This document shows, one piece after another, positions 12,360-26,400 of a stretch of 64,000 nt of DNA (position 1 is its first letter; each line of letters begins with the position of its first letter). Source of the stretch: Rhynchonema sp. JSB1_4 (taxonomy: Eukaryota > Nematoda > Chromadorea > Monhysterida > Xyalidae); assembly GCA_030248065.1 (NCBI GenBank), contig JASAMV010006200.1:1-64000 (forward strand), read 5' to 3'. The position numbers and the translations under genes are program-made. The notes below the pieces were generated by a model. It did not search any database and had not been told where the DNA came from. It was given only the letters and a program-made list of their open reading frames with translations.

Positions 12360-14715
12360 ATGGCTGATGTATGGCGATCACAGGGACGACATTTCTGCGA
12401 GATCTGCAAATGCTGGCTGGCGGACAACCGACCGAGCATACAACATCACGAGAATGGCATGCGACACAAACAGGCTGTGCAGGACAAACTCAAAGATGTG
12501 GGTGATCGGTTGGGTATTTCGTTGCTTCACATCATATCTCGCACACGTCGAATACATACCTTTTGTTATACTTGATACTTGTTTGGCCAAGACCCCGCGC
12601 TGGTTCTTGTCATCGTATCCGCCAACCGCACCCACACAAACATCTTGCTATTATAACGCCACTCGCCCGATCAGACATGGAATTAAACTATGCCTGTGGT
12701 AAGTGTGAAGGCGTCACCCTAAACATGATGTTAGGCCCAGCCCAGATTGCTGCTGGCAGCGAAATGTGATAAGTCAAGTTCTGACAGGAATTATTGCCCC
12801 TGGTCGGTTTTCAGCTTTCGAAGAAGTTCCGCGACAAGCAGCAGAGCGACGCGGAGACGCGCGATTTTCTGGCGGCGATGGAGGCCGGAGCACTCAAATC
12901 ATACAAAAAGGACGCGGCCGAAGATTCGGGTGTGGCGTCCGCGTACAACATTAGTGATGTGCATCAGAATCTGGTCGGGCTCGCTGCCAAACGTTGGTTG
13001 TTGTGTGGTCCAGTCACTTGAATTAGGTAACGGACGTCATGCCATGCCGGCTAATCTTTTCAAACTCCATGAACGGCCAGCTGCATGCCCGTTTGCAATT
13101 GGCTAACATCAGCGCAGTCTTCAGCCTCGTGCTTTGTTTGATTGGGCGAAAATATGTCAAGTTTGACAAATTCGGTTTGCCTGGAACTTGCCTATGATGA
13201 TGTGGGAATCGCTTTCACGCTCGTCGAACTTATAGATCTCACGAAATCTGTGCCTCTGCACGCAGTATAAAGAATGATGTTTCAGCCGAGTGGAAGTGAA
13301 GGGTTTTGATTTCATAAATAAACATTTGTGTAACAGGCAAGCCACGTCCGACCCCTGAACAGCAACTACTGGCGCTTCAGTCTGGCACGTCAACAGGCGC
13401 TGGCACCAGTAGCGCCGAGGCACCGAAGTTGAATGTGCGCAAAATGTGGGCCATCGCACACACACCAGAGGGACGAGCGTATTATTGGCATCTGGAAACT
13501 AACGGCTGGTTTCGTTGTTTTTGTTTCAGCACGGCTGACCTCTTTTTGTAGTAGACCTGATTGGAACATTGCATTTTCGGTCATCATAGAGATTATCCAG
13601 CGTAAGGAGCAGAAAGTTGGAGGTTAGCTGCAGGTTGGGCATTAAAACAGTTGAACGATATGCACCACAGCGTTTCACCAGGTGCTGAGTCGCCATGAAG
13701 AGGTATATGGCGGTACGTTACATTCGCTCTGGACGGGCATCGGTATGGAACGGAAGGCAGTGCGTGATGTGTGCCACTCACAATAGTTGTCTCATACTTT
13801 CAGAAACAACGTGGGTACCGCCACCGGATGGCTTTCTCACCTACGAAGAACAACAGCATTTGGAGACGGAGGTGCTCGGCTCGACGACCACGAGCAACAC
13901 CGAACCAACTGATGGCACAAAACCAGTGGTCCACCACCCGAAACCCGACCCTGAGTTTAGGTCGGGCGCTTTCACGCACTCGTACAAACCATCATCCCCA
14001 ACAGCGTCCGATAAACCCAAGAAGAAATCCGACGTGAAGCCAAAAGCTGCATCGAAAAAGCCCCCGCCAATTTCGGTCGACCCGCCGCGTCGCAAATTCT
14101 CGGCCGTTGACCACGTGCTCGGTGATGATGCTGATGTTTCACGCGATGATGATAAAGAAGTGATGGCGACGGCGCCAGCGTTCGGACAATGGGTCACCGT
14201 CAATAAGGAGGAGGAGGAGCAAGAGGAACAGCCGTTTGACGATCTCGCGTTAGTTGTTCGTTTGATTTTCTGATCTATTCCATCAGTTGTGACCAGGGAG
14301 ATGCAAAAATTGGCAAACTTTCTATCTGCTAATTGTATTATCAGGCTTAGGTATGCTTGGGCTTGCCTGCAATACCACGCGTAAAAAGCTTTTTGACACG
14401 CTATGCCCAACGAACGCAACCCGAACATTTCACTCGCCTTTAGCCTCTACTAATCTGGCTTTGGCTTGACTGGTGGCGCTTACATGAATAATCATTATAC
14501 AGATGCATCGTTGATTTTGCAGCGAGCGGAATGCGAACTCGAAACGCAAAGTTGACGCGAGCGACATTGTGTCTTCGGTCTACGAAGAACAAGTGGAGTT
14601 CACGGAGAAAACAATCAGCCAGCCAATCAGCAAGAAACGATCGAATGAACCTGTGACATTCAAGAAACGCAAAGTGGCCGCTCAAAACCGACGCACCAGA
14701 GCTGCAGATGACTGA
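12360..14715 (+). CDS. WBP4: WW domain-binding protein 4 (formin-binding protein 21), spliceosomal
   Basis: Five exons (12360-12497, 12815-12929, 13337-13504, 13804-14248, 14523-14715) give 352 residues, close to the usual 370-380. WBP4 is a nuclear factor of the early spliceosomal B complex that binds proline-rich splicing proteins through its WW domains. The N-terminus is a matrin/U1-type zinc finger (FCEICKCWLADNRPSIQHH, H near 37 and 43), followed by the family block FLAAMEAGALKSYKKD. One WW domain spans exons 3 and 4 (MWAIAHTPEGRAYYW then TTWVPPPDGF). Human WBP4 has two, and I find only one here. The acidic FGQWVTVNKEEEEQEEQ block and the basic C-terminus (VTFKKRKVAAQNRR) match the family. 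Exon 3 ends at AACTAACG/GCTGG, so the intron would start with GC instead of GT; a sequencing error is an alternative. Intron 1 is 317 nt. Confidence 0.9.
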
Positions 14716-15844
14716 CAAACTGACGTTTCAATTCTACACGTTGTATTATGCGTGTTGTGTTCTATTGTGTGTTCTGCGTCAGTTATCGCAAAATGAAGCT
14801 CGTTCAGTAGTTTGTTCATGAAAATCTCTGATGAAAGGTGCTGGGTCACAGGACTTATAAAAAGGCCACGTATACGATCACCATAATTTTTCCAATTGGT
14901 GGGTAAAATGTTCATAAAGCACTGGTGTCACACAAAACATTTGAGCTGCAAAAACGAACAACAAGCGGCGCCGTAAACAACACACACCGCATTCAACCCC
15001 CAATCATAACTATCTGTCTAATGAGTGTTATTGGGTGTCAGTCGTGAAAAGTTGTCAGTCTGCTCGAAACAAAGTGGCTCAACGGCGACCACTCTGGGGT
15101 CATCTGGTGCATTTGTTGGGTATATTGCACAGCATATGTGGGACCAGCACATTATGGTACCCAACATGTGCTGCGTATTTCACACCGCTCGCACTGGGCT
15201 CACACCATTTAGTTGAACTTTGAACGCAACTGGCTGGCCCGGTTTACGGCATCACCAAGCCGGGCATTGGGCACACACGTCGTCGCATCTTGCATTTATA
15301 CATTGAGTTTCTCACATTTGTCAAGCACAACACAACCCGAATTCGCCGGTTGTCATGACCTGTGTCCATGCTTTTCGAAAACAGCAGTTGTACCGTGCTG
15401 ATCAGGCACATGCTCCAACCGGTAACATTTCAATGTTTCGCACCGGTGAAATTCGATTAGGCCACCTGGTTACTTATTTGGGACAAGCGTCTGTTTTGAG
15501 ATTTTGAAAGAAAGATGTCGGCATACTTCCGATTAAGCCCCAAAATTGGATCCAGTTGCAGAATGAGCGGTACTTTTCAAATGCATGCTTTTGGTCCCAC
15601 TGAACATAACCTATCTTGTAAAACATACATATTCTGAACAAAACACTGCAATTTGGGCCACCTTCGTGGTGCTGCCGAGTGACGGAATAAATTTTAACCC
15701 AAATAAGCCCTCAGAGGGCTTATTTGGACAACTCGCCAGGCCTTATTCGTGGGAGGGACTTAATCGAAGTTCTCCGGCAGGTCATAAGGCGAACGCATTT
15801 CATTTGTCTCCGTACCGAATCGATGCTGAATCAGAACTTTGACA
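14716..15844. other. Intergenic region, no gene seen
   Basis: About 1.1 kb separate WBP4 and the next minus-strand gene. Open frames here are short and lack coding character or splice partners, and I see no RNA gene or repeat. Confidence 0.5.
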
Positions 15845-16943
15845 TTATACTTCACTTGTGGGGATGTCCTCTTCGAGAACAATGCGGTATCTGCGCACCT
15901 CATCATAAGCTGGTGCCGGGCTGAGGTGAACCAAGAAGAGGTAGCCAAGTGTTTAGCACACCAACTTTGTTGTGGTGGCCATTATAGCAACTTTTGCACG
16001 CGCACAGACACGCAGGACGCCTGGTTGTATTGTTGTTGACGTGTAGATGTGCGTGTACCACAAGCTGCAACCGACGGAGTTCCAAAACAGAGTGTGATGT
16101 GTGTGGCACTCACCCAGCCAGCGACTGCAGAACAACACACCACTTATACTCACTGAATGAACCTTTCGCTTGCCAGCACTGTGTGGGCTCCTTCGGTTAG
16201 CTCCTCGTTGACGTTGACCCTTTCCCTGGCGAGTCTGGCCGCACGTGCGTTTGCTGACTACGTAAAACGTTGTTTGGCTCTGTGGGCATATCTGTTTTAT
16301 CATTCACGAATCGGGTTATTATAACTCCACAAAGCAACAATCAGCCAACAGCCAAAGTTTCAGGTATAGAACAGCATTCGTTGATCTCTCACACAGTTGT
16401 GCCATAAGCTACTCATAAAACCAAGACTGCTGTCCTAGGTGGTCACCTTCAAACTATATAGGTTATGTCGAGCCTGCGTATGCTTAGGCGAACAGCCATA
16501 CCAGAGCACGAGTTTCATTCACGAACTTTCGTAGATCTCGACCGCCAAACTTATTATTCACTCCATTGCCAAGTTTGAAGTCCCGTATTGCGTTTTATGG
16601 CTAATTACCAATAAGGAGGTAACCAATGCACGTTTTTGCCTTACATCGGTGAGCCAGAAGCGTTTGAGTTCATCCGTACCGCAAAATCCAGCTTTGGTGA
16701 TTGCGGCTTTGTCAGTCAGCTTCGGGGGATTTTGCAAAGCAGCGCGGCGCGGGCCGACCGGAAGTCGCACTTTTTTGTCAAATGACACGCAATCCTACTG
16801 GCTCGCTGGACTCGGTATTCTCCGAACTGTTGGGTACTTTCACTTTGGTCAACTGCACCACACGGCCTGGTGCTGGTGGCGTGTATGCACCAAAACACCA
16901 GTCAACCACGTTAAGTTGGCTTCGCCGGCACGTTGTAAAGTGA
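15845..16943 (-). CDS. Unidentified small multi-exon protein
   Basis: Four pieces join in phase on the minus strand: about 16844-16943, 16645-16794, 16154-16257 and 15845-15920 (stop TAA). Coding character is clear from charged, repeat-free sequence such as AITKAGFCGTDELKRFWLTD, then ARAARLARERVNVNEELTEG, then AYDEVRRYRIVLEEDIPTSE. Donors GTAAGG and GTGAGT and acceptor CCTCAG are good. The first intron would be only 49 nt with a purine-rich acceptor, so the exon 1/2 join is the weak point, and the true start (perhaps ATGGCATCA at about 16943) is not settled. I do not recognise the family. No signal peptide or membrane segment is visible and the protein looks soluble and helical. Confidence 0.5.
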
Positions 16944-17407
16944 TGCCATTATGCTTATATCATATTTGTAATGTATCCACGACCGCAACCAAGCGTTTGT
17001 CGCATCGTTTTTTTGCCACGACCCACAGATCCACAGCACCATCAACACTGCACTCAACTCAACCAAACTTTATCCCTGTCAACCACTATTGTTGCAGTTT
17101 CCCTGTTCCGTCACTTTACGCGCACACCACTTCGCTTCGCTGTTGTTGTTGTTGCTAAAGTGTAGCACTGCTCGATGTTCCATAGCTTGATTTGCGATTA
17201 TTTCTCCCTGTTCCAATTCAGCCGAATCATCAAATACATACGCACAAATACATATGTCAAGATTTAAAAAAGCTGCACATAAGAATGAGTGCGGTGGCCA
17301 CAACGCGATCGCAGAATTTATCGGCAGCATCCAATACTGATCGACTGTACACTACCATTTGTGACCAGTAGCGTTCCATCAACCAATCAGCGTGCGATCA
17401 CGTGATC
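16944..17407. promoter_or_regulatory. Divergent intergenic region upstream of ARHGEF17
   Basis: This short region separates the minus-strand unidentified gene from the ARHGEF17 start. CAA/TTG-type repeats lie at 17140-17160. An ATG at 17285 opens only a 29-residue frame. It probably contains both promoters and 5' leaders. Confidence 0.4.
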
Positions 17408-20400
17408 ATGTCGGATCCGGACGACCAATCACCGTCACCCGTGATGAGACGAGCACGACTTGCGGCACCAAACACAACCACAGGTACCCAATGTACTGTA
17501 ATTGCATCATGGTCGTTGGTGAACATGAGCTCGAGTCCTTCGGAGCTTGGTGCTAATATTTTGGTTGAAGCGCTTTCGGAGCTGTTTATTATGAATTCCG
17601 ACATGCTGTACAAAAGCCCAACTCATTGGCACGCGTCACATTTTCGGTCAGCAAAGAATATTCACTCTACAAAGTGATGCCCAGGCCGTCTTAGATAGAT
17701 TTGGGTCGAAAACACTGTTGACAATCTTTCACTGGCGTGTCCAGTTGGTCACTATAAAAAGGGACGTTCGGTTGCACAAAAAAGCCCCGCGACCGAGACA
17801 ACCGATCTTTCCCGATATGTCAGTTTGCTAGTGCACAAGCAGTCAATGTGTTTGCAGGTGGTCAACACCGTCGTCGTCGTAAACACCGTCGAAGCGCCAC
17901 GTTGTCACCCTGCACCGCTCGACCACCGAATCAGGGAGATGATGACTCCGAGTATGTTGTGTTGCGTGATGTTTCGCAGACCGTGCGTGTGTGTCACCTA
18001 CCAGATATATACAGGACCAGCCGTATATCTTGTAATTCAAACCCCCTCTAAGAGCATAAATACACGTGGGTAGCTGAAGTTGAGGAGATACCTATAAAGC
18101 CTCTGCTAACAGCAGCACATCGTCTTGTGCACTGTGCACTAATTGTGATTTAGGGTCAAACAATGTATGCCTTTTGTAATACTGTAGCCACCTGGCGGAC
18201 AAGCACTCCCAGCGTTGTATAAACGAGGCTCCTGAAATAGAAGTTGGGGCGGCTACTATTAGAGAAAAAGCAGTGTGTTTGTGCTGACTGCATTACGTGA
18301 TGTTTCAGTTGGGGTGCACAAAATCCGTCCAATAACAAGCCACGTCGACCGCCACGACTTCCGGCGCAATTGCTCCCTGGTGGACATCTGCTGTCGTCAC
18401 GTGATCACAGTGATCCATTCCCGGCTTGTGACCCCGAGGTGAGTGACAGCTAATCAAAGCTCACATGAACTAATTGAGGCACACGACGTTCCTTGTTCCT
18501 GTGGACCTCTGGTCAAACTTGTGAACTTGTGAGATCCTCCCATACAAGTGCTGATTATTAAAAATGCATTGACGGCTCGGGGACATTTTTCTCTGTTTCA
18601 GGCTCGCCATTTTGTCAACATGCTCAGTTCAACCATGATCCCACCATACCAACCAACCTCACCTCAGCCCATACCGACCTTTCTCACCACACCAGCATTT
18701 GAATTGCCGCCACCATTGAGCCTGACTGGTAAGGGCGACAACAACAAGACCCGACGATCAACGTTGCGAAAGACCACATCGGTGCCCACTGATGTTTCAG
18801 TGGACTTTAGCGGAGGAGAGGGAGAGATTTCCGATCAGGTATGGGCAGTTAAAAGCAGGAACCGTTTGCAAGAACCAAGTGGTAAACACGAGTTCATGTT
18901 GATTCCAGCCGAGCGGTTCGCACTACTGGTTGGACGCACCATCGCGTCATGGTAGCATCAGTCGTCCGAGTTCGAAGGGCAGTACTGCTGCTGGCGGTGC
19001 ACCGTTGATCACGTTCCAGCCACTGACCGGTCACGGCACGAAACCGGGCGGAAACAGCAGCAAGCCACAATCGCCGTACCGACCGAGACCAGGACGCGAT
19101 AATGACGATGCTGACGATGACCAGCCGGCTGGAGCTAGTGCCAGTGACACCGATGTGTTGGGCACGGATATTGAGGTGTGTTGAACATCAAATTACGATT
19201 CATTCACGCGTGCAAAAAAACTGGGCGATAACTCATTAGATCCAATCGGATCTGCGCTGATTACGTATAAGACATTGACTGATTCGATCTGCGTGGGCAG
19301 GACAAAGTTGTATACCCTTCATGGCCTTCGAAATTAGTGGTATCAGTGTAGCTTTTCGAACATCCTTTCAACGTTAAAATTGCAAGCAAGTCAAGGCGGA
19401 TTCAATCCGATTAACTCAAATGTATGTTCCTGGGACTTTGTTGTTGCGTGCAGGAGCTGAAAGTGGCGGCGGAATCAATCGAGGCGTTGTCACGACGCAT
19501 TCCGGTGACATCGAGTGCGAACATCGGTGTCGGTGGCGGACAACAACCGACCACCTCCGCACCACGCTCCTCAAATTTGCCTGCATTTCAAGGTGGTTTA
19601 CAAAAGCATCGATCTTGTCGTTGAAGTTTTAAAATTATATGTTGTAAAAATTGGACCCAGTTGTCGAGCTAGTTTCAGTCTCGGATTCCTCGCCCGAAAA
19701 CTCGACGGTCGCGTCCGCCACGGCATCACGTCGCACATCAGGTATATGAAACGTCAACTTGACATGTCTACATGCCGACAACACAACTCGTTCAGGCATT
19801 ACCACACGTCTGGGCAGCTACCCGCGTGGCGTGATGCAGTTCCTGCCGAGTGTGCGCAGCAGTACCCTATTGTCATCGCACATACCGTACGACACGTACT
19901 CGGCCAACAAATGCAGACGTGCGCAGTCCGAGGCACACTCCTTGGCGGGTGAGGAGGCGACATACACCATCGGTGGCAACATCCAAGGTCGGTACCTGTT
20001 TGCAGGTTATGCTTTTTGTGTTCGGTAAAAGAACCAAGAGTGCTTCTTCGTTGACGCAACCAGTGCCCGTAAATATTAGCACATCACTAAACTGACTGGC
20101 AAACAAGTGACGGCCCAAATATCACATGTGCACTTGCAGGCGACGTGCCGTTGCGTCGCAAAATCTCGCTGCCCGACCAGTTCTACGAGTACCACCCCCA
20201 TCTGGCTAGACAACCGTATCCCTCGGTGGTGCCCCCTGAGATCGCGGCCACAATCGAGGGTCAAATCGTGCAACCTCTGACTGTGCCTGACCTGTACTCA
20301 TCAGCCAGTAAGGCATCGGCCGATCCCGAAACGATCGAAAGTGCTGAGTACCAGAGACAGTATGCCGACCTCAGGTATAGGGAATGAGACAGTACCAATA

Positions 20401-23400
20401 TTCAATTTGCGCTTTTCTTATCAGCCACGCTACGGTCATGAACTTGACTCCCGGGGATGAACCTGGCCTTGGCTGTTGTTGCGCAGCTTCGGATTGTGTA
20501 CATAGTTAATTCATGACCGTCATCCTATACACACCATGATTGTTTAATGAAACATCAGTTGGCTACATGTACTGTATGTGCACTGGTTGCAGAATGACAT
20601 CTGCCGACCGTCGTCTCAGTCGTTACGCATCGATCGGGCCTGATGACATCGCACAGCTGCAGCGACGAAGGAGCAAAGGGGTGGTCAGACAGTACAGGTT
20701 TGTCGGAGTGTGCACCTGAACATTGCGCCATATTCACGAGCCTAAAATTCACTGGCTGTCTGTTAGATGCTCTCTGATTTTTCACTTGTATTCACTTTGA
20801 TTCTTAGCTGGTGCTTGGTTCTAAAGTTCTTGGCGTTCTTAGCTGTTTCTTGTGGAGGTCGTGTGATTTGACAAACCAATTTTGTTGTCAAAACGATACC
20901 CACGCAGAAGCTCACCATCGAATACTTATAAAGTTAACGATCGAACGACTGGGTTTTGATTTCCTGCACCGTGTTCGTGTTTGTTTCAAGTGTCCCCTTG
21001 CAGTCAACAAGAGAAGAACACGACGGTCTTGTCGGACGTCGAGGCCGCCTATCGAGCCGGACAGAACATCAAGGGCGTCGAGAGTCTGGCAGGATTCAGT
21101 CGATTCGGTCGATTGCTCAAATCACTCAGACAAACGTCCACGTCGGGCGGAGGTTGGTCAGTCCACTCTCTTTATAGGGACCCTCTTGAAAGTGAAACCC
21201 TCTTTTTAGTAAAAAAAGTACGAAAAATTTATGGCATCAATTCTTATAATAAAGGGTGGTCTCAATATAACATACCCATGGGCACTGGTATCGATTCTGA
21301 TTATGACCTTTGTCGCACTTGCGGTTGAGTGGAACCCCTGATGAAAGTGACAGTACGCATCACACACATACAACAGTGGAGATTTCATACAGCGCATCAG
21401 CCCAAGTTCCTTGTGTGTTTTGCAAATGGTGACCCATTAATGGCACAGGTTCTTCGCCGGAGCCCCCCTTGTCTGACAGTCCCCCATTGTACACCCCGCA
21501 TTGGCGTCCCCACCATCAGCGTGCCCGCACGGACACCAGTCTAATGCACGCTGCTGATGAATACATCTGGAGACGCAGGTCGCAGGGATCACTCAGGCGG
21601 CATGAGGTAATGTGAAAGCATTTGTTGTGTTGCTGCGCGAGAATGCACATTTTTGGTGATACGCACACCGTGAACTATTCCCATACGCACGTAGGGCATA
21701 TCTCCGTTTGACTGTGATTCCGTCGATTACTTAGTTTGCTATATATGATGGAACTGGTTGTGGGAAGCAGTTGAGGTGTTGGGTGATGGTTCTCACAACA
21801 GGTGTCCGAACCCAAGAGAGACTTGTGTCATCACTGCTTTTTACACATGTGCCTTTATAAGGATTTATAATCTGTAATATTAGCAGCGGCACAGTTGGTG
21901 ACTTTTCTGGTAAGTAAGCCCTCTAGCTTTGATCTTTCGTTTTCACTCGCTTCCGGTGCTTTGGCATTTCCGCCTTGTGTGTTTGATATCTGCAATGATA
22001 ACCAAAGTGAATCAGTTGAACTTTTTTGCGCATCTTTCTTTTAGCTGCGCTCAGTCTGCGTAGAATTGCTGCCCGCTCAACCACAATTCATCACGATAGT
22101 ACAGTTGGCCAGATGGATTGCGGTTGACACAGGTCCTTGATTGAGAGACTCAACTGCTTACTGAGTCGTCCACCTAACCTTCAAGTGGTAAGTTTCAGTT
22201 ACCTGAAATCAATTCAAGCCTGCTCTTGTCGCCTGTGTCTGTCAACCACTTTCGAATTTGCCAGACAGTGACTAAAGCCCGCGTTTCCGGTCACATCCAT
22301 TTGTCAGTAAGTTATATACGCATGTATACAATTCATGAAACGGGAAATTCCATTTGCGTCAAAATCTCTGCATATACATAACTCCACATGGTAACATGGA
22401 TATTGGCATCGACCATTGTCAATGAGTGTCTTATGTTTGCGTGTTCATCTGCACGCACGAGCCACGGCAGTAAGACTGTGCACTTTTGCAGTCCACAAGT
22501 GCTGAAAAGTGCGAATCGTCGCGTGAAATTCATGAGTCGCGAACAGAGCGACTGCGAATCGAGTAGTCCCTCCGACGGTGCCGTGATGAGGGCGGTCAGT
22601 CCAAACCGGGCGCGACTGCGCAAACAGGGCATAGGCTCGTGCAGCAGTCCAGTCATGATGACACATAAACCACTCACCAAGACAAAGTCCAATCCGAAGA
22701 CGGCCGCACGCAATAAACGCCTGTGGGCGCTGCATCTGACCGCCAACAGCTCGCTGTCAATGCCCGACATCAAATCAAAACTGAAACATCAGCCAAGTCG
22801 CAGTGCGTGCTCGAGTCGTGATGACGAGCAACATTCAACACCGCTTGTGAGCAAGTTGAGTCGCATATTCAGACAAAAGTCGTCGCCGGGCGTGCGACCA
22901 CCCGCCCTGCAACATCAGGACAGCGTGTGCAGCTCGACCAGTTGTGCCAGCTGTCGCTCGGTGTCGGTCTCGTTTGGTGAAGCCAACGCGCCACATCACA
23001 GGTTGAGCGTTGTTGCTGCTTGTATGCATGTGAAACATCAGCGACCTGATGTTATTGATGCTTGCGCTCGATTTTTGTGTGTTCCATTATACTCTAACGT
23101 TACTTCCAAAAAGCGCCTTGACAAGCTTCCTATCGAGGTGTTGCTTGTGCTAAATCATTGCATATAACGCATAGCCCAACTTGATATGTACCCGCCATTC
23201 CCGTTGAAACATCATTCATCTGGTCATAGTGTGTCGTGACACTGCCTGGACACGCACACAGAGACAACCAACATGTCGTGTTATAATGACCTATGTTTCA
23301 AAGCGCTTAGGGTGCTGTGACATGGTGTGACAGTTAATTGATCACCAACACAGAGCTCGATTGTCCCGCAAACGCACAGTGTTGGGTGGTCTTGGGGAGT

Positions 23401-26400
23401 TCGTCCAACGCAAACTGTTCGGTCGACAACGTACCGTGTCCGACAGCACGGGCGGCATTCGACGCAGCTCGAGCACACCTAATGTCAGGTATATTGATGA
23501 AACATTATTTCACCGACTGTTTCGTTCGAATAAACTATCGGCACCAGAGGAAATCGTAGACCCTATTTTCCCGCCTTGTCCCATCCACATCCAGAGTTTT
23601 TCAGCTGACGACAATGTGCATGCAACCAATCCATACTGACAGGAAAAACACCATTGACAAACTAACGTTTCAGAAAGCTACTGTCGGTGTCATCCGATTA
23701 CGATGACGACGTGTTGTTGTCTGATGAGCAGGCCGATGCCGGCAAATGGTACAAGCGGAAGCTCAACGCCGTCAGTCTCGCTTTGCTCGTTCGTTTTCTG
23801 TTCATGTGCATGTGCGCTTTTTCTCATGTTTTTTTGGCATTTTGAAGCCGCATGACATTTCACCATGCTGTCGGCATACTGTTGCTCGGAATGCGCAACC
23901 CTGATGAGACTGATGTCCTTGCTAAACACGGCAGGGACCCTTTGTGTTCAAGATGCCACTAACGAGAGCATAATTAGCTCGATCTGCACTGATGGCCTTG
24001 GTCACATCAGCCACAGAAAAATGATGAAGAAATCACACAGACAGCATTGGTTGAGAAAAACACGAAATTCGAATACTCTGGCGCTTCTTGGCAGCATTGG
24101 ATGTCTTTTTTCAAACTCAAGCTGGCTGTTTTGGCACCCCTAGCGCTTGTCTGGCAGCACAGTTTGTGTTTTGTACTCGTCATTTTAGTCGCTTTTTGTC
24201 CAGACCACAAATCTGAGCATGATCCAAATCCAACATGAGCACACGCGCGTTGTCAAACGTGCTCAAACAACAAGCGCTAATTTCGGCTCAATTGTTCGTC
24301 CCTTGACAGCTGTTTTCTTTGTACCGAAACGCTTCCAGCCGCTGAGCTCTGTGGACCTGGAAAGTGGACCAACTATGGTGGCCAAAGAGAGATAAAGAAA
24401 GTCGTGCTTGTCGGGATGCGTGTCTGACGCCACCATTTTGGAAAATTTTATTTCAAAACATTCCGGTTGTTTTCAACAAAACATAACGGGGCAGAATTCT
24501 GAAATCTGAGCCAAATCTGAATCAAAACAAAAATGGCAGCATCACAGGAAGAAGAGAAATTGGTGCACAGGATTGTCTCACCACCACCTGTTTGTCCACG
24601 ATCGATTTCATTGCAGCTGGTTGATGTCAAGGTAAATAGTGGGTTCAATTAATCCATCTTTCGTTGTGGACAGCAAAACATACGCGTCAACCTCTGAGCT
24701 AGTGGGGCTCGAGCCCATCATGGCATTCGGATCATCATTCGCTTCTGGTTCACCAATGAGAATAGCAATGTCTCGAAGAAAAAACACTTTTGCTGAAAAA
24801 TTTTGAAGCAAAGATTGTTGCTTCACAAGGTTGGTGCACGAATGACACTGCGTTTGACCAACACTTGAAAAATTCATAGAATTCATAGAATCATAGCGGA
24901 GCCGCTCCTTGCCCATGCGACATTTCGTGTCATGCGAAATTACCTGATAGTCTCATTCAATAATGTTAAATTTACTTTCCGGCCTCAAACACCGTATGCC
25001 TTGCACGTTCTTATGGGTGATAACTTTTACTTTAAATAATAGCAGGAAAAACAGTGAAATGACTTGTCCCAGAAGAGCTTCCCCTCAAAGGTGCGACTTC
25101 TGCTTGTTTTCCAAACGAGGGTTATTTCTGTCCGTCTTTTATTTCTTCTGTTTTCGCACTCCATTCATGTGCAGAAATGGAACCATAAAAGTCAAAGTCA
25201 CGTAAAGTGACGTAAAAGTCTTGTGACTGCGGGCGCTAAAAACGCGACACACGAGTTGGAAATTATTACATAGTCGGCCGTGTGTGCGCATGCACAATCA
25301 AATATGTAAATTACTGTAAGCCTCGTCTTTTTGAGGACCGCCATGTGAGTGTGCTGATGGTCGTGCAGTGTACCTAAGTATAGATATCTTACCTGATTCA
25401 GTGGTATACATGCAGCGGATTACTGTTGGCAGACTGCTAGGGTTGAGATGCTGTGAAACTTTTGTTGAAATTGTGTCTCGCCCGCTTTGCATTTTGGATT
25501 GTTTGGTGTGCCCGTTTTCATCTATCCGATCCTAATTGCGTTCGTTTCGTTCGACGCATACGATGTAGTAACTTTGTCAATACGTGCACTTTTCCAATGC
25601 CTCGAATTTCCCGTCAACTACTGGGCAATAGGAGTACACTACATGGGAGCAGATCCAGCATATGGATACTTGCTACATAAAATATCTTCTATTACCTATG
25701 TACATTATTCTGTATTTTAAAAATTCTTTGACATTTTAGTATTCGTGTGTCAAAAATTGGCGGTTGTCTTGACGAATAAGACCTTGTTCGTACGATCTTT
25801 TTTGCGAGCGGACCCATACATCCTTTTGATTTTGTTTTTTTTATTTTCCCACTCCGTACACACCGTATACACTCGGATAATAGGTATAATACAGTAAGCA
25901 TGGATATTGCACCGATGGCATGCTTGTACCCACGTTACCTAACGTATTCGGGATGGAATCACGGGATGGTTTGTTTTTCACATGTGAGTATAAGTATTAT
26001 ACATGTAAATTGCGCGTTCGCACGTCTTTCTTACAGAAAGTGAAGTTGAAGCTCACTAACGATCCCACTTTGGTACTAACAAAGTCGAACGATTTTCGGA
26101 CGGATGCAGTTTTTGTGCCGGAAATCTGACCAACGGGTGGTCAAGGTGATAATCCATCCATGCATGCGTCCGATTGGCATCCGTCTGGGCTCACAGCCAC
26201 CTACCGTATGCTAATTGGGTTGATGGTGACAATAGTGCAAAAAAGTTGGCAGTTTGAAGCCCAAATGTGAGGCGTGGCACTTCTGTTGTGTGTCAAATGA
26301 CACCGCGAGCACTTGTCTAATCGGCAGACTACAAAAACTCCATTTTATCTATCACCACCACCGCCTGTTTCCCATGGAGCGGTCCCTGCCACACGCACAA

